Assembly (NCBI RefSeq): GCF_000355765.4
Contig: NZ_CP021106.3
Location: forward strand, 2,513,137-2,577,136
Reading direction: 5' to 3'
Source of the DNA: Nitrosospira lacus
GTDB lineage: Bacteria; Pseudomonadota; Gammaproteobacteria; Burkholderiales; Nitrosomonadaceae
Length of the DNA: 64,000 nt
Shown: positions 17,714-26,368 of the stretch, piece by piece
Position numbering within the stretch: the first letter of the stretch is position 1
How the letters are laid out: the number at the start of each line of letters is the position of its first letter
The notes under the pieces: model-generated
What the model saw: the letters and a program-made list of their open reading frames with translations, nothing else
The model's database searches: none
What the model was told of the DNA's origin: nothing
Made by a program: the position numbers and the translations under genes

Positions 17714-18631
17714 ATGGCGGATATTCATCAAGGACACACAGCGCTGGGAGACGTGGCGGCACGCACGCTTGCCAATGCCACTAAAACCGTTCCTCAACTG
17801 CGGCTTATTACGCCACGCTGGCTTGTTCACGTGCTCCACTGGGTGCCGGTCGAGGCCGGTATCTACCGTGTAAACAAGGTAAAGGACCCAGATAGGATTG
17901 AAGTGGATTGCTCCAACAAGGACGAACGCGAACTGCCCACTACTTTTGTGGATTACGAGGAATGGGGACGGGAATATGTGTTGAGCGCGGTCAATACCGT
18001 AGTAGACGTGCATACTCGAGTTTCCGATCTGTATAGCAGTCCGCACAACCAGATTCACGAGCAGGTTCGCCTGACTATTGAAATTGTGAAGGAGCGCCAA
18101 GAAAGAGAGTTGTTGAATAACAAGGAATATGGCCTGCTCAATAATGTAAATGACTTCATGAGAATAAAAACGCGGTCGGGTCCACCCACTCCGGATGATC
18201 TGGACGATCTGATTGCACGCGTCTGGAAAGAGCCTGGTTTCTTTCTGGCACACCCGCAGGCAATCGCCGCGTTTGGACGCGAATGTACGCTCCGTGGCGT
18301 ACCGCCTCCAACCGTGACCATGTTTGGCTCGCAGTTTCTCACCTGGCGCGGTCTCCCCCTCATTCCTTGCGACAAGATTGATGTGGTCAAGGGCAAGACT
18401 TCCATCCTGTTGCTGCGCACCGGGGAAAGCCGTCAGGGCGTTGTCGGACTCTATCAACCGGGACTGGCGGGCGAACAAGGCATGGGGCTCTCGGTGCGTT
18501 TCATGGGCATCAATCATCAAGCCATCGCTTCCTACCTGATTTCCTTGTATTGCTCGCTGGCAGTATTGACCGAAGACGCCGTCGGCATGCTCGAAAATGT
18601 CGATGTGGGCAAATATCATGAGTACAAGTAA
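17714..18631 (+). CDS. srpI: Family 2 encapsulin shell protein (SrpI-like)
   Basis: This 305-residue protein matches the family 2A encapsulins (SrpI type, HK97-phage capsid fold) that assemble into hollow icosahedral protein shells. Recognisable segments include LGDVAARTLANATKTVPQL at the N-terminal arm, FVDYEEWGREYVLSAVNTVV, the E-loop-region stretch ERELLNNKEYGLLNNVND, and VGLYQPGLAGEQGMGLSVRF near the C terminus. The start at 17714 is fixed by AAAGGAG. The next gene overlaps its last 14 bases and encodes a cysteine desulfurase with a disordered N-terminal extension, the established cargo of this shell type. In cyanobacteria this system is induced by sulfate starvation. The shell identity is well supported; the physiological trigger here is inferred. 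Confidence 0.92.
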   Translation: MADIHQGHTALGDVAARTLANATKTVPQLRLITPRWLVHVLHWVPVEAGIYRVNKVKDPDRIEVDCSNKDERELPTTFVDYEEWGREYVLSAVNTVVDVHTRVSDLYSSPHNQIHEQVRLTIEIVKERQERELLNNKEYGLLNNVNDFMRIKTRSGPPTPDDLDDLIARVWKEPGFFLAHPQAIAAFGRECTLRGVPPPTVTMFGSQFLTWRGLPLIPCDKIDVVKGKTSILLLRTGESRQGVVGLYQPGLAGEQGMGLSVRFMGINHQAIASYLISLYCSLAVLTEDAVGMLENVDVGKYHEYK

Positions 18632-20510
18632 TCGACCAGAGCTGGGAGAAACTTCGGGTGGTACGCCGGGCTATCTTCCCGATATCGGGGAACTTACGCG
18701 CATGGTGAATGAGATGTTTTCCACTCCGCCAGGCATGGAACGCGTTTCCGCATACCCTTCCAGCGTTCCTTCCGGTATTTCTTCCGGAATGAGGGCCGGA
18801 ATTCCTGCCTGGTCCTCTTCCGAAGTTCCCTACGAGGTTCCACATTCGGCAGCTGCGGCGCCAAATCCGAGATCCATGGCGCCATCCGAGGCTCCTTCGA
18901 CGGTTCCCTACGGAGCCTTACATCCGGCAGCAACCGCGCCAGATCCGAAATCCGTGATGCCTTCGGCGGCGCCTCTGGGATCTTACTATACCGCTCCCTA
19001 TTCAGCGGGAACAGCCCAGGCCCTGAAAATTCCGGCGCTCGGCGTGGATCTTCCCTACGCCGATACGTTTGCGGCATTCTCGCTGCCGCTTCCCCCGGAA
19101 CTGAATGATCCGCCCACCTTTTTGCCATCTGGCATACCCAGCATAAGCGCCGCTTCATCCGCTGGTACAGGCGCATTGCCCGTCAATTCGGCTGGCGCGC
19201 CGCCGTTCTATTTCCTGGACGAGGCTATGCCGTTTGGCGGTGGTGCCCGCACGGGGCAAATGTCGGCGATTGTCTCGGCACACCCCGCGTTTGACGCCAA
19301 CGCCGTGCGGCGCGACTTTCCAATCCTTAGGGAACGGGTGCATGGCCGCCCTCTGATCTGGCTGGATAATGCCGCCACCACGCAGAAACCCCAATCTGTC
19401 ATCGATCGCCTCACCTACTTCTACCAGCACGAAAACTCCAATATCCACCGCGCGGCGCATGAACTGGCAGCACGCGCCACCGATGCTTACGAGGAGTCGC
19501 GGGAGAAGGTACGCCGCTTCCTCAACGCCCCGTCCGCCGATGAGATTATTTTCCTCAGAGGGACGACCGAGGCGATCAATCTTGTTGCGCAGAGCTGGGG
19601 CCGGCAAAATGTCAACGAAGGGGACGAAGTCGTCATCACCTGGCTGGAACACCATGCCAATATCGTGCCGTGGCAGCAACTATGCAACGAAAAAGGTGCG
19701 AAACTGCGTGTGGCGCCGGTGGATGACGATGGCCAGATATTGCTCGATGAATATCAGAAACTGCTCGGCTCGCGCACCAAGCTGGTATCGCTCTCGCACG
19801 TTTCCAATGCGCTGGGCACCATAACACCGGCGCGCCAGATGATTGAAATGGCGCACCGCGTGGGTGCCCGCGTGCTGGTGGATGGCGCGCAGTCGGTCTC
19901 GCACATGCGGGTAGACGTGCAGCAACTCGATTGCGACTGGTTTGCTTTCTCGGGCCACAAGGTGTTCGGTCCGACCGGCATCGGCGCCCTGTTCGGCAAA
20001 CTGGAGTTGCTCAATACCTCTCCACCTTGGCAAGGCGGCGGCAACATGATCCAGGATGTTACCTTTGAGAAGACGTCATACAATGCCGCACCCGCGCGTT
20101 TTGAAGCTGGAACCGGCAATATCGCCGACGCGGTGGGGCTGGGCGCCGCGATCGACTATGTGGAACGCGTGGGTATCGACAACATAAGCCGTTACGAGCA
20201 CGACCTGATGGCCTATGCAACACGGGGTCTCAATAGCGTCCCGGGTCTGCGGCTTATCGGAACCGCACCGGACAAGGCGGGAGTATTGTCGTTTGCGCTG
20301 AAGGGATTCGCCACTGAAGAGGTCGGTGAAGCCCTGAATCGGGAAGGCATTGCGGTGCGCGCCGGTCATCACTGCGCGCAGCCTATCCTGCGGCGTTTTG
20401 GCTATGAAAGTACGGTGCGTCCGTCATTGGCGCTGTATAATACTTATGCGGACGTTGATACGCTGGTCGCTGCGCTGAAGCGGCTGCAAGGCGGCCGCTA
20501 CAATTATTGA
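18618..20510 (+). CDS. SufS-type cysteine desulfurase with encapsulin cargo-loading extension
   Basis: The 630-residue product has two parts. Residues 1 to about 224 are rich in Pro, Ala and Ser, look disordered, and contain a 26-residue tandem duplication (18825-18902 and 18903-18980). Short conserved-looking islands are LPDIGELTRMVNEMFSTPPG near the N terminus and FYFLDEAMPFGG near the junction. Residues ~225-630 are a group II (SufS) desulfurase: FPILRERVHGRPLIWLDNAA, PLP lysine K448 in SGHKVFGPTG, and catalytic C586 in RAGHHCAQP. It converts cysteine to alanine with persulfide formation. In characterised family 2A systems the extension places the enzyme inside the shell. It overlaps the shell gene by 14 bases. 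Confidence 0.93.
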   Translation: MSTSNRPELGETSGGTPGYLPDIGELTRMVNEMFSTPPGMERVSAYPSSVPSGISSGMRAGIPAWSSSEVPYEVPHSAAAAPNPRSMAPSEAPSTVPYGALHPAATAPDPKSVMPSAAPLGSYYTAPYSAGTAQALKIPALGVDLPYADTFAAFSLPLPPELNDPPTFLPSGIPSISAASSAGTGALPVNSAGAPPFYFLDEAMPFGGGARTGQMSAIVSAHPAFDANAVRRDFPILRERVHGRPLIWLDNAATTQKPQSVIDRLTYFYQHENSNIHRAAHELAARATDAYEESREKVRRFLNAPSADEIIFLRGTTEAINLVAQSWGRQNVNEGDEVVITWLEHHANIVPWQQLCNEKGAKLRVAPVDDDGQILLDEYQKLLGSRTKLVSLSHVSNALGTITPARQMIEMAHRVGARVLVDGAQSVSHMRVDVQQLDCDWFAFSGHKVFGPTGIGALFGKLELLNTSPPWQGGGNMIQDVTFEKTSYNAAPARFEAGTGNIADAVGLGAAIDYVERVGIDNISRYEHDLMAYATRGLNSVPGLRLIGTAPDKAGVLSFALKGFATEEVGEALNREGIAVRAGHHCAQPILRRFGYESTVRPSLALYNTYADVDTLVAALKRLQGGRYNY

Positions 20511-20535
20511 AATAGCGGGTATTCAGAAAGTGGAT

Positions 20536-20577
20536 GAAGCCTGCCCATAGGATGGTTTGGGGCAGGCTTCCTTTATT
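20536..20577 (+). terminator. Terminator after the encapsulin operon
   Basis: GAAGCCTGCCC (20536-20546) pairs perfectly with GGGCAGGCTTC (20560-20570), followed by CTTTATT. It lies 26 bases after the desulfurase stop and separates it from the cysB-type gene. Confidence 0.75.
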
Positions 20578-20632
20578 CATGCATTCGAGCCCAGGCATAA
20601 AATAATCCCGGATAATAGAGTTTATTAGCCCC

Positions 20633-21577
20633 ATGAACTTTCAGCAGCTACGCATCATCCACGAAACAGTCCGGCAGAACTACAATCTTACCGAAGCGGC
20701 AAATGCCTTGTTTACGTCGCAATCGGGTGTCAGCAAGCACATAAAAGATCTGGAAGATGAATTGGGCATCGAACTGTTCGTCCGCAAGGGCAGACGGCTG
20801 CTCGGATTGACCGACCCCGGCAAGGAACTGGTGGAGATTGTCGAGCGGATTCTGCTTGACGCAAAAAACGTCAAGCGCTTGGCGGAACAATTCAGCAATA
20901 AGGATCAGGGACGTCTGACCATCGCGACCACGCATACACAAGCGCGGTATGCATTACCTTCCGTGGTAACGCGATTCAAGAAGGCATTTCCCAACGTTCA
21001 TCTCATCCTGCATCAGTCCAGCCCCGGTGAGATTGTATCGATGCTGCTCGATGGCGTCGCCGATATCGGCATCGCCACCGAAGCACTGGAGAGCGTTGTG
21101 GAACTGGCGTCTTTTCCCTATTACTCCTGGCATCACGCAGTCATAGTGCCGCCCGGCCATCCGCTGGAATCAGCGCATCCACTCACACTCGAAGCGATCG
21201 CCGAATTCCCCGTCATTACCTATCATGAAGGTTTTACCGGGCGGTCAGGAATAGACGAGACCTTCGCGAAGGCGGGGATTGTACTCGATATCGCGATGTC
21301 GGCCCTGGACGCCGACGTTATCAAAACCTACGTTGAACTCGGACTGGGGGTGGGTCTCGTAGCCTCGATGGCGTTCAATCCGGTGCGGGATACGCAGCTC
21401 CACCTGCTCGACAGTTCGCACCTGTTCCAGAAAAATACCACGAATATTTCTGTCAGGCGCGGCCACTATCTGCGCGGGTATGCCTACCGCTTCATCGAGC
21501 TTTGCCTGCCATCGCTGACCGAGGCAGCAATCCGCTCAGGCGTCAAACCCGAGGTGGACGTGGAACTCGACGACTGA
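20633..21577 (+). CDS. cysB: CysB-type LysR-family regulator of sulfur assimilation
   Basis: This 314-residue protein begins with the highly characteristic CysB sequence MNFQQLRIIHETVRQNYNLT. A winged helix-turn-helix follows (LFTSQSGVSKHIKDLEDELG), then a periplasmic-binding-protein-like effector domain (ATTHTQARYALPSVVTRFKK, and VGLGVGLVASMAFN near the C terminus). CysB activates sulfate uptake and reduction genes when N-acetylserine is high and sulfide is low. The distance after the encapsulin operon terminator suggests its own promoter. Its location makes it the obvious candidate regulator of the encapsulin and sulfate-binding-protein genes. Confidence 0.94.
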   Translation: MNFQQLRIIHETVRQNYNLTEAANALFTSQSGVSKHIKDLEDELGIELFVRKGRRLLGLTDPGKELVEIVERILLDAKNVKRLAEQFSNKDQGRLTIATTHTQARYALPSVVTRFKKAFPNVHLILHQSSPGEIVSMLLDGVADIGIATEALESVVELASFPYYSWHHAVIVPPGHPLESAHPLTLEAIAEFPVITYHEGFTGRSGIDETFAKAGIVLDIAMSALDADVIKTYVELGLGVGLVASMAFNPVRDTQLHLLDSSHLFQKNTTNISVRRGHYLRGYAYRFIELCLPSLTEAAIRSGVKPEVDVELDD

Positions 21578-21642
21578 GTTCGCTCTTTGGCACGGGACAG
21601 GTGCGGCATTTGATCGAGTAGATTAAATATCCGAGCCTGGCG

Positions 21643-23472
21643 CTACACATCCTCCCCCAGGAATCCACCGCTTTGGTGACTCCAGAGGCGCGCATACAGA
21701 CCGCTCGACGTGATGAGGCTTTGATGAGTCCCTTCCTCCACACTACGTCCCCTATCGATCACAATCAGACGATCCATCGCCGCAATGGTGGATAGCCGAT
21801 GTGCGATGGCTATCACGGTCTTGCCTTCCATCAATCGGTACAAGCTGCACTGGATTGCCGACTCCACCTCGGAGTCCAATGCGCTGGTGGCTTCATCCAG
21901 TAAAAGTATTGGCGCATCTTTCAGCATCACACGCGCTATTGCAATCCGCTGGCGCTGACCACCCGAGAGCTTTATCCCGCGTTCCCCGACATGCGCATCA
22001 TAGCCTTTGCGTCCCGCGGGATCGGTCAGACCCGCGATGAAATCATGCGCTTCGGCCCGTTTCGCGGCGGCGATCATATCCGCATCGGTGGCATCCGGCC
22101 GGCCATACAAAAGATTGTCCCGCACCGAGCGGTGCATGAGCGATGTGTCCTGGGTGACCATGCCGATATTGGCGCGCAAGCTGAGCTGGGTAACGTGCCT
22201 GATGTCCTGTTCGTCGATCAGTATGCCTCCCTGCTCAACGTCATAAAATCGGAGCAGCAGGTTCACAAGCGTGGATTTGCCCGCGCCTGAACGCCCAACC
22301 AGCCCGATTTTCTCGCCGCGTCGGATATGCAATGAAAAATGATTGATGACAGGCGTAGTTCCTCCGTAGCTGAAAACCACGTCCTCGAAGCGGATATCGG
22401 CTTTGTTAATCTGGAGAGGTTTTGCATCCGGACAGTCGGTCACCAGATGCGCTCGCGACAGCGTATTGATGCCGTCCCGCACCGTACCGACCTGTTCCAG
22501 CAACGATGCCATTTCCCACATGACCCAATGCGACATGCCGTTAAGTCTCAGCGTCATGGCACCGACGACCGCAACAGCGCCGACGCCGACCTGACCTTCT
22601 GTCCACAGCCATAAAGCGACTCCAACCGCGCTGATGATAAGACTCGCTCCCATGACCTGGTTCACCGTTTCAAAACCGGTGATCAATCGCATTTGCCCAT
22701 GTACCGTTTTCAGGAACTCCTGCATGGCAGATCTTGCGTAACCCGCTTCCCTGCCGGCGTGGGAGAAGAGCTTGACGGTGGCAATGTTTGTATAGGCATC
22801 ACTGATGCGCCCTGTCATGAGCGCCCGCGCGTCGGCCTGCAACTGGGAAACCCGGCTCATTCGCGGTACGAAATATCGCAATACAAGAATGTAGAGGACC
22901 AGCCACCCCATGAAGGGTATCAGCATCCACATATTGAAATTGCCCACCACGGCAATCAGCGTCAAAAAGTAAATCGTCACATAAACGAGTATGTCTCCCA
23001 GAATAAAGCAGACATCACGCAGCGCGAGTGCGGTTTGCATGACTTTGGCCGCTACCCGGCCGGCAAATTCGTCCTGATAAAAATTCATGCTTTGATTAAG
23101 CATCAGCCGGTGAAAATTCCAGCGCAGCCGCATCGGGAAATTTCCCCCCAGCACCTGGTGCTTAACGAGATTTTGCAATCCCACCAATACCGGACTGGCC
23201 ACCAATATCGTTGCAAACAGCAGAAGCGTATACCGCTCCTGCTGCCACAAAAGAGAAGGCGGTATCTGGCCCAGCCAGTCGACGACTTTCCCCAGAATGG
23301 CGAACAATAGCGCTTCAAATGCGCCAATACTCGCGGTAAGCAGCGTCATCGCAACAAGATACCGCCGTATACCATCGGTGGCTTCCCAAATGAATGCCAA
23401 AAAACCCTTTGGTGGAATCCTGTCGGTGGTATCAGGATAGGGATAAATCACTTTCTCAAAATAATTAAACAT
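21643..23472 (-). CDS. ABC exporter (fused permease and ATPase, MsbA/HMT-like)
   Basis: This 609-residue half-transporter has six membrane helices in residues ~35-320 and an ATPase domain from ~355. Walker A is GRSGAGKST, the signature LSGGQRQR, Walker B ILLLDEATSALD, and the H-loop histidine lies in IAHRLSTIAAMDRL. Helices begin after a cytoplasmic lead that includes YPYPDTTDRIPPKGFLAFIW. It should work as a homodimer at the inner membrane. The export substrate (lipid, peptide or metal conjugate) cannot be inferred from sequence alone, and no accessory gene is adjacent. It converges with the cysB-type gene. Confidence 0.9.
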   Translation of the reverse strand: MFNYFEKVIYPYPDTTDRIPPKGFLAFIWEATDGIRRYLVAMTLLTASIGAFEALLFAILGKVVDWLGQIPPSLLWQQERYTLLLFATILVASPVLVGLQNLVKHQVLGGNFPMRLRWNFHRLMLNQSMNFYQDEFAGRVAAKVMQTALALRDVCFILGDILVYVTIYFLTLIAVVGNFNMWMLIPFMGWLVLYILVLRYFVPRMSRVSQLQADARALMTGRISDAYTNIATVKLFSHAGREAGYARSAMQEFLKTVHGQMRLITGFETVNQVMGASLIISAVGVALWLWTEGQVGVGAVAVVGAMTLRLNGMSHWVMWEMASLLEQVGTVRDGINTLSRAHLVTDCPDAKPLQINKADIRFEDVVFSYGGTTPVINHFSLHIRRGEKIGLVGRSGAGKSTLVNLLLRFYDVEQGGILIDEQDIRHVTQLSLRANIGMVTQDTSLMHRSVRDNLLYGRPDATDADMIAAAKRAEAHDFIAGLTDPAGRKGYDAHVGERGIKLSGGQRQRIAIARVMLKDAPILLLDEATSALDSEVESAIQCSLYRLMEGKTVIAIAHRLSTIAAMDRLIVIDRGRSVEEGTHQSLITSSGLYARLWSHQSGGFLGEDV

Positions 23473-23852
23473 TTGAAGCCTTAATCATTAATATGCTGAA
23501 CGTAATGCCTGATCGCATTGCAAAGCCATCCAAATATAGTAATTCAGATGATTTTGGTGCAATATTCACCTGAGCGTGCTGTTTGATGGCAAGGAGAAGG
23601 GTGACGCTGAAGAGTATGGACCGCAAGTATGGGGCCACTTGCTTATCAGCTAAAAAAAAGAACCTGCCGAAAGGGCCGACAATTTGCTCTGTGACTACGC
23701 CGTCTTCCGCTCGAATTCTGCGCGAGATATTGGAGCAGCCAGGATATTCTTGCGCAAAAGCATGCAAGATACAAGGAAGAAGATCCAGGGCGACGCGGTC
23801 TGGGCAGGGCGACAACTGGAAAACAGCTCATGTATAAAATAATGGGACTATA
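23473..23852. other. Intergenic stretch without a supported gene
   Basis: These 380 bases lie between the divergent ABC-exporter gene and the phospholipase-like gene, so both promoters should be here. Short frames exist on both strands, but none has a ribosome site, a recognisable motif or balanced composition. Confidence 0.4.
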
Positions 23853-24794
23853 ATGCCAGGCGCCTATGCACACCTCACCTTGGTCAATCTGATCAGGGAA
23901 CCGGCCAAGCTCGAGAGCCACGGCTTCACCTCCGAGGCAATCGTTTCAGTACTGGATTACTTCCGCTTTTGCGAACTTGGCGCGGTCAGCCCCGACTATC
24001 CTTACCTGGATATCGCCCATCCCGATGCCTGTCACTGGGCGGATCGCATGCACTACCAAAAAACCGGCGACATGGTCAAAGCGGGAATCGACCTGATCAG
24101 GAAGCTGAATGGTGTATCGCGGCAAAAAACGTTCTCCTGGTTGCTCGGATACACCAGCCATGTGGTAACCGATGTGACCATTCACCCTGTCGTTGAACTG
24201 AAGGTAGGTGAATATCAGAAGAACAAGGGGAAGCACAGGATCTGTGAAATGCATCAGGATGCCTATATTTTCCAGCGATTGAACATCGGAGAAGTAGGCT
24301 TGGCCGAGCATCTGGATTCGGGAATCTGGGGCTGCTGCGATACGCCCGGCAGCGGAAAGCTCGACCCGGCAATTGTAAGCATCTGGCAGAACATGCTTGA
24401 GAGCTGCTATTCCGATCCCTATCAAAGCGACCCTCCCATCATCGATAACTGGCACGGCGCATTCAAGTTCATTGTCGACAAGGCGGAAGAAGGCAATGTG
24501 CTCCCCCCCTTTGCCCGCCATGTCGCCGCCAATATCGGCTTGACCTATCCGGCTATTGCCGATCTCGACAAGCAATATTTGGTGGGCTTGGCGACGCCTA
24601 TGGGTGTGATGAATTATGACCAGATATTCGACCGGGCGATGGAAAATGTACTGGCCGCCTGGTCGCATATTGCCGATGCTGTTTTTAAAAACGATGATGC
24701 CTACCAAATGGCGGCGGTTAACTGGAATCTGGACACCGGCAAAGACGATAATGGCGCCTATGTCTACTGGAAAGACAGGAGAGGCATGGCCTGA
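23853..24794 (+). CDS. Zinc-dependent phospholipase C-like protein
   Basis: This 313-residue protein resembles the bacterial zinc-dependent phospholipase C/S1-P1 nuclease fold (Zn_dep_PLPC). The histidine- and aspartate-rich helices that bind the metals are evident: GAYAHLTLVN at the very N terminus, GAVSPDYPYLD, HWADRMHYQK, GYTSHVVTDVTIHP and KHRICEMHQDAYI. There is no signal peptide, so the protein appears cytoplasmic or starts exactly at the metal-binding N terminus. Whether it acts on phospholipids is unknown. A small lipoprotein gene follows after two bases, so the pair is probably co-transcribed. Confidence 0.8.
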   Translation: MPGAYAHLTLVNLIREPAKLESHGFTSEAIVSVLDYFRFCELGAVSPDYPYLDIAHPDACHWADRMHYQKTGDMVKAGIDLIRKLNGVSRQKTFSWLLGYTSHVVTDVTIHPVVELKVGEYQKNKGKHRICEMHQDAYIFQRLNIGEVGLAEHLDSGIWGCCDTPGSGKLDPAIVSIWQNMLESCYSDPYQSDPPIIDNWHGAFKFIVDKAEEGNVLPPFARHVAANIGLTYPAIADLDKQYLVGLATPMGVMNYDQIFDRAMENVLAAWSHIADAVFKNDDAYQMAAVNWNLDTGKDDNGAYVYWKDRRGMA

Positions 24795-24796
24795 TC

Positions 24797-25216
24797 ATGA
24801 TCAAAAGCACCGTTACCATTATACTTGTACTTTCTTTCCTGGCAGGTTGCGCGTCCAGCCAGAGGCGTGTTGATAGCGAGGAAATGTATATCAAGGCTTC
24901 CGCGCTGACCAAACTGGCGGCAGCGGTGGAATCGACGGTGCGATACAAGGATCCACCACCGGGATTGAGCGAACGCGAATTGCTCGCGCTGGCAACCCGG
25001 CACGACCCGATCCTGCTGGAGAATTTCAAGGGCTATAAGGTCAGGGTATTGCGTTACGAACGCCACTCGGTCGTGCTGGTATGCGATGCAACCGGCACGC
25101 ATGCGTTACTGGAAGATGCGGGATGCAGCGGCCCCATGGACCGCAATCGCTGGATGGGAGAACCGGTGCCATGCGAATTCTCGATCGACACGAAAGCGGT
25201 TTGCGGGAAAGATTGA
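24797..25216 (+). CDS. Small lipoprotein of unknown function
   Basis: This 139-residue protein begins with a lipoprotein signal peptide ending in the lipobox LAGC (cysteine at about residue 18), so it should be lipidated and envelope-anchored. The mature part is mixed and carries four cysteines (VCDATG, DAGC, VPCEF, AVCGK). I do not recognise a family. It starts two bases after the phospholipase-like gene, and the two probably act in the same envelope process. Confidence 0.8.
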   Translation: MIKSTVTIILVLSFLAGCASSQRRVDSEEMYIKASALTKLAAAVESTVRYKDPPPGLSERELLALATRHDPILLENFKGYKVRVLRYERHSVVLVCDATGTHALLEDAGCSGPMDRNRWMGEPVPCEFSIDTKAVCGKD

Positions 25217-25355
25217 CCGCCCTTGCACTTGCCTCTCCCAGGACCGTTACCTGTCTGCTCGCCGAATCGCTGATCCGGCGTCAGCTTTGAAAAGATCAGC
25301 CATCCATTTCCCTCTCAGAATAGATGCGCGATATTCAACCTATTTCGGCTAGATA

Positions 25356-25991
25356 ATGCTTTCAATTTTAGCGCTAATTCTCAAGAAGACCATCACGCTC
25401 TTCGTGCTGGCGGGACCTGTTTCCATGATCCCGGTTTTTCTCGCCGCCACGGAGGGGCTTGATCTGCACGGCAAAGGCCGCTTTGCCAGGACCATTGGAT
25501 TGAGCGTCACGGTAGCGTTGCTGGTGGCAACATTTCTCGGCATGCCCATTTTGGGATTACTCGGCGTATCACTCGGGGCGATGCAGGTTGGTGGAGGGGT
25601 TATTGTCTTGTTACTGGCAATAGCAATGGTTCTTGGGAAGGAATCAACCTTCAAGGGATCTCCCTCGGTCACTAGTGAACATGGGGTTCGGGAAGCGGCA
25701 ATCGTTCCCCTGGCGGTGCCGCTGCTGGCCGGGCCGGCGGCATTCAGCTATGTCATGGGAAATAGCGCATGGCAAACCTCCGCAGATCTGGTCCACATCG
25801 TGGTGCCTATCTTTATCGTGGGTATCGTGTGCTGGATAACTTTCTATACGGCCTGCCAGGCGGAGAAGAAAATTCGGCAATCCACTCTGGATGTTATACA
25901 GCGCGTAGGAGGGCTTATCCTTGCCGCGATAGCCGTGGAGATGATGGCCGCCGGGTTACGTGGACTGTTTCCCATGCTTACTCCGGCCTAG
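25356..25991 (+). CDS. MarC-family integral membrane protein
   Basis: This 211-residue protein has about six membrane helices and the MarC signatures LFVLAGPVSMIPVFLAAT near the N terminus and AIVPLAVPLLAGPAAFSYV after a central loop. The C-terminal helix carries QRVGGLILAAIAVEMMAAGL. Members are inner-membrane proteins of uncertain function; the old link to multiple antibiotic resistance has not held up. The TAG stop is immediately joined to a dispersed repeat (25990-26169). Confidence 0.9.
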   Translation: MLSILALILKKTITLFVLAGPVSMIPVFLAATEGLDLHGKGRFARTIGLSVTVALLVATFLGMPILGLLGVSLGAMQVGGGVIVLLLAIAMVLGKESTFKGSPSVTSEHGVREAAIVPLAVPLLAGPAAFSYVMGNSAWQTSADLVHIVVPIFIVGIVCWITFYTACQAEKKIRQSTLDVIQRVGGLILAAIAVEMMAAGLRGLFPMLTPA

Positions 25992-26169
25992 CAGCCTGTC
26001 GGACTTGAAGAATCGAAGTACAGAAATGGCTCGGCGAGGACAGATTTTGACGATCTTGAGGCCGATAGTTGTTCTATTGGCCGAAAAAGCGGTGAAATAT
26101 GGCGGGCCCGATACTTTTAAGTCCTGTTTTTGCAGCTGATTATTTCCTTCACATCCGATAGACTGCTAG
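25990..26169 (+). repeat. Repeat family 1, full-length copy A
   Basis: This element of about 180 bp begins GCAGCCTGTCGGACTTGAAG and ends in a degenerate inverted version of it (ACATCCGATAGACTGCTAG). The interior shares GATTTTGACGATCTTGAG, TTGTTCTATTG and GGTGAAATATGG with the copies at 34827, 50304 and 58652. It starts on the last base of the marC stop codon. It has no coding capacity and looks like a non-autonomous mobile element. Confidence 0.7.
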
Positions 26170-26368
26170 TTCATTTTGAATATAGAGAGTGCGAGGCGGA
26201 AGTTCATATTTCCAGATAGCAGCGGTTGGACAGTCGAGCTTCTGCTTCAATGCCGCCGTTCATGCCCGGCAGCAACAAGCATGGTTATAAATTGCATACT
26301 CAGCGCCAGCGGCTATCACATTTGCAGGTACTATCTGAATTCGCCCACTCAAGATCTGTAATCTCCTA

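Noticed and set aside
17696-18619. 307-codon open frame on the minus strand
   Set aside because: It is antisense to the encapsulin gene; the sense frame has a strong ribosome site and clear family match.
23583-23837. 84-codon plus-strand frame before the phospholipase-like gene
   Set aside because: It has no ribosome site and irregular composition, and it is covered by an equally long frame on the other strand.
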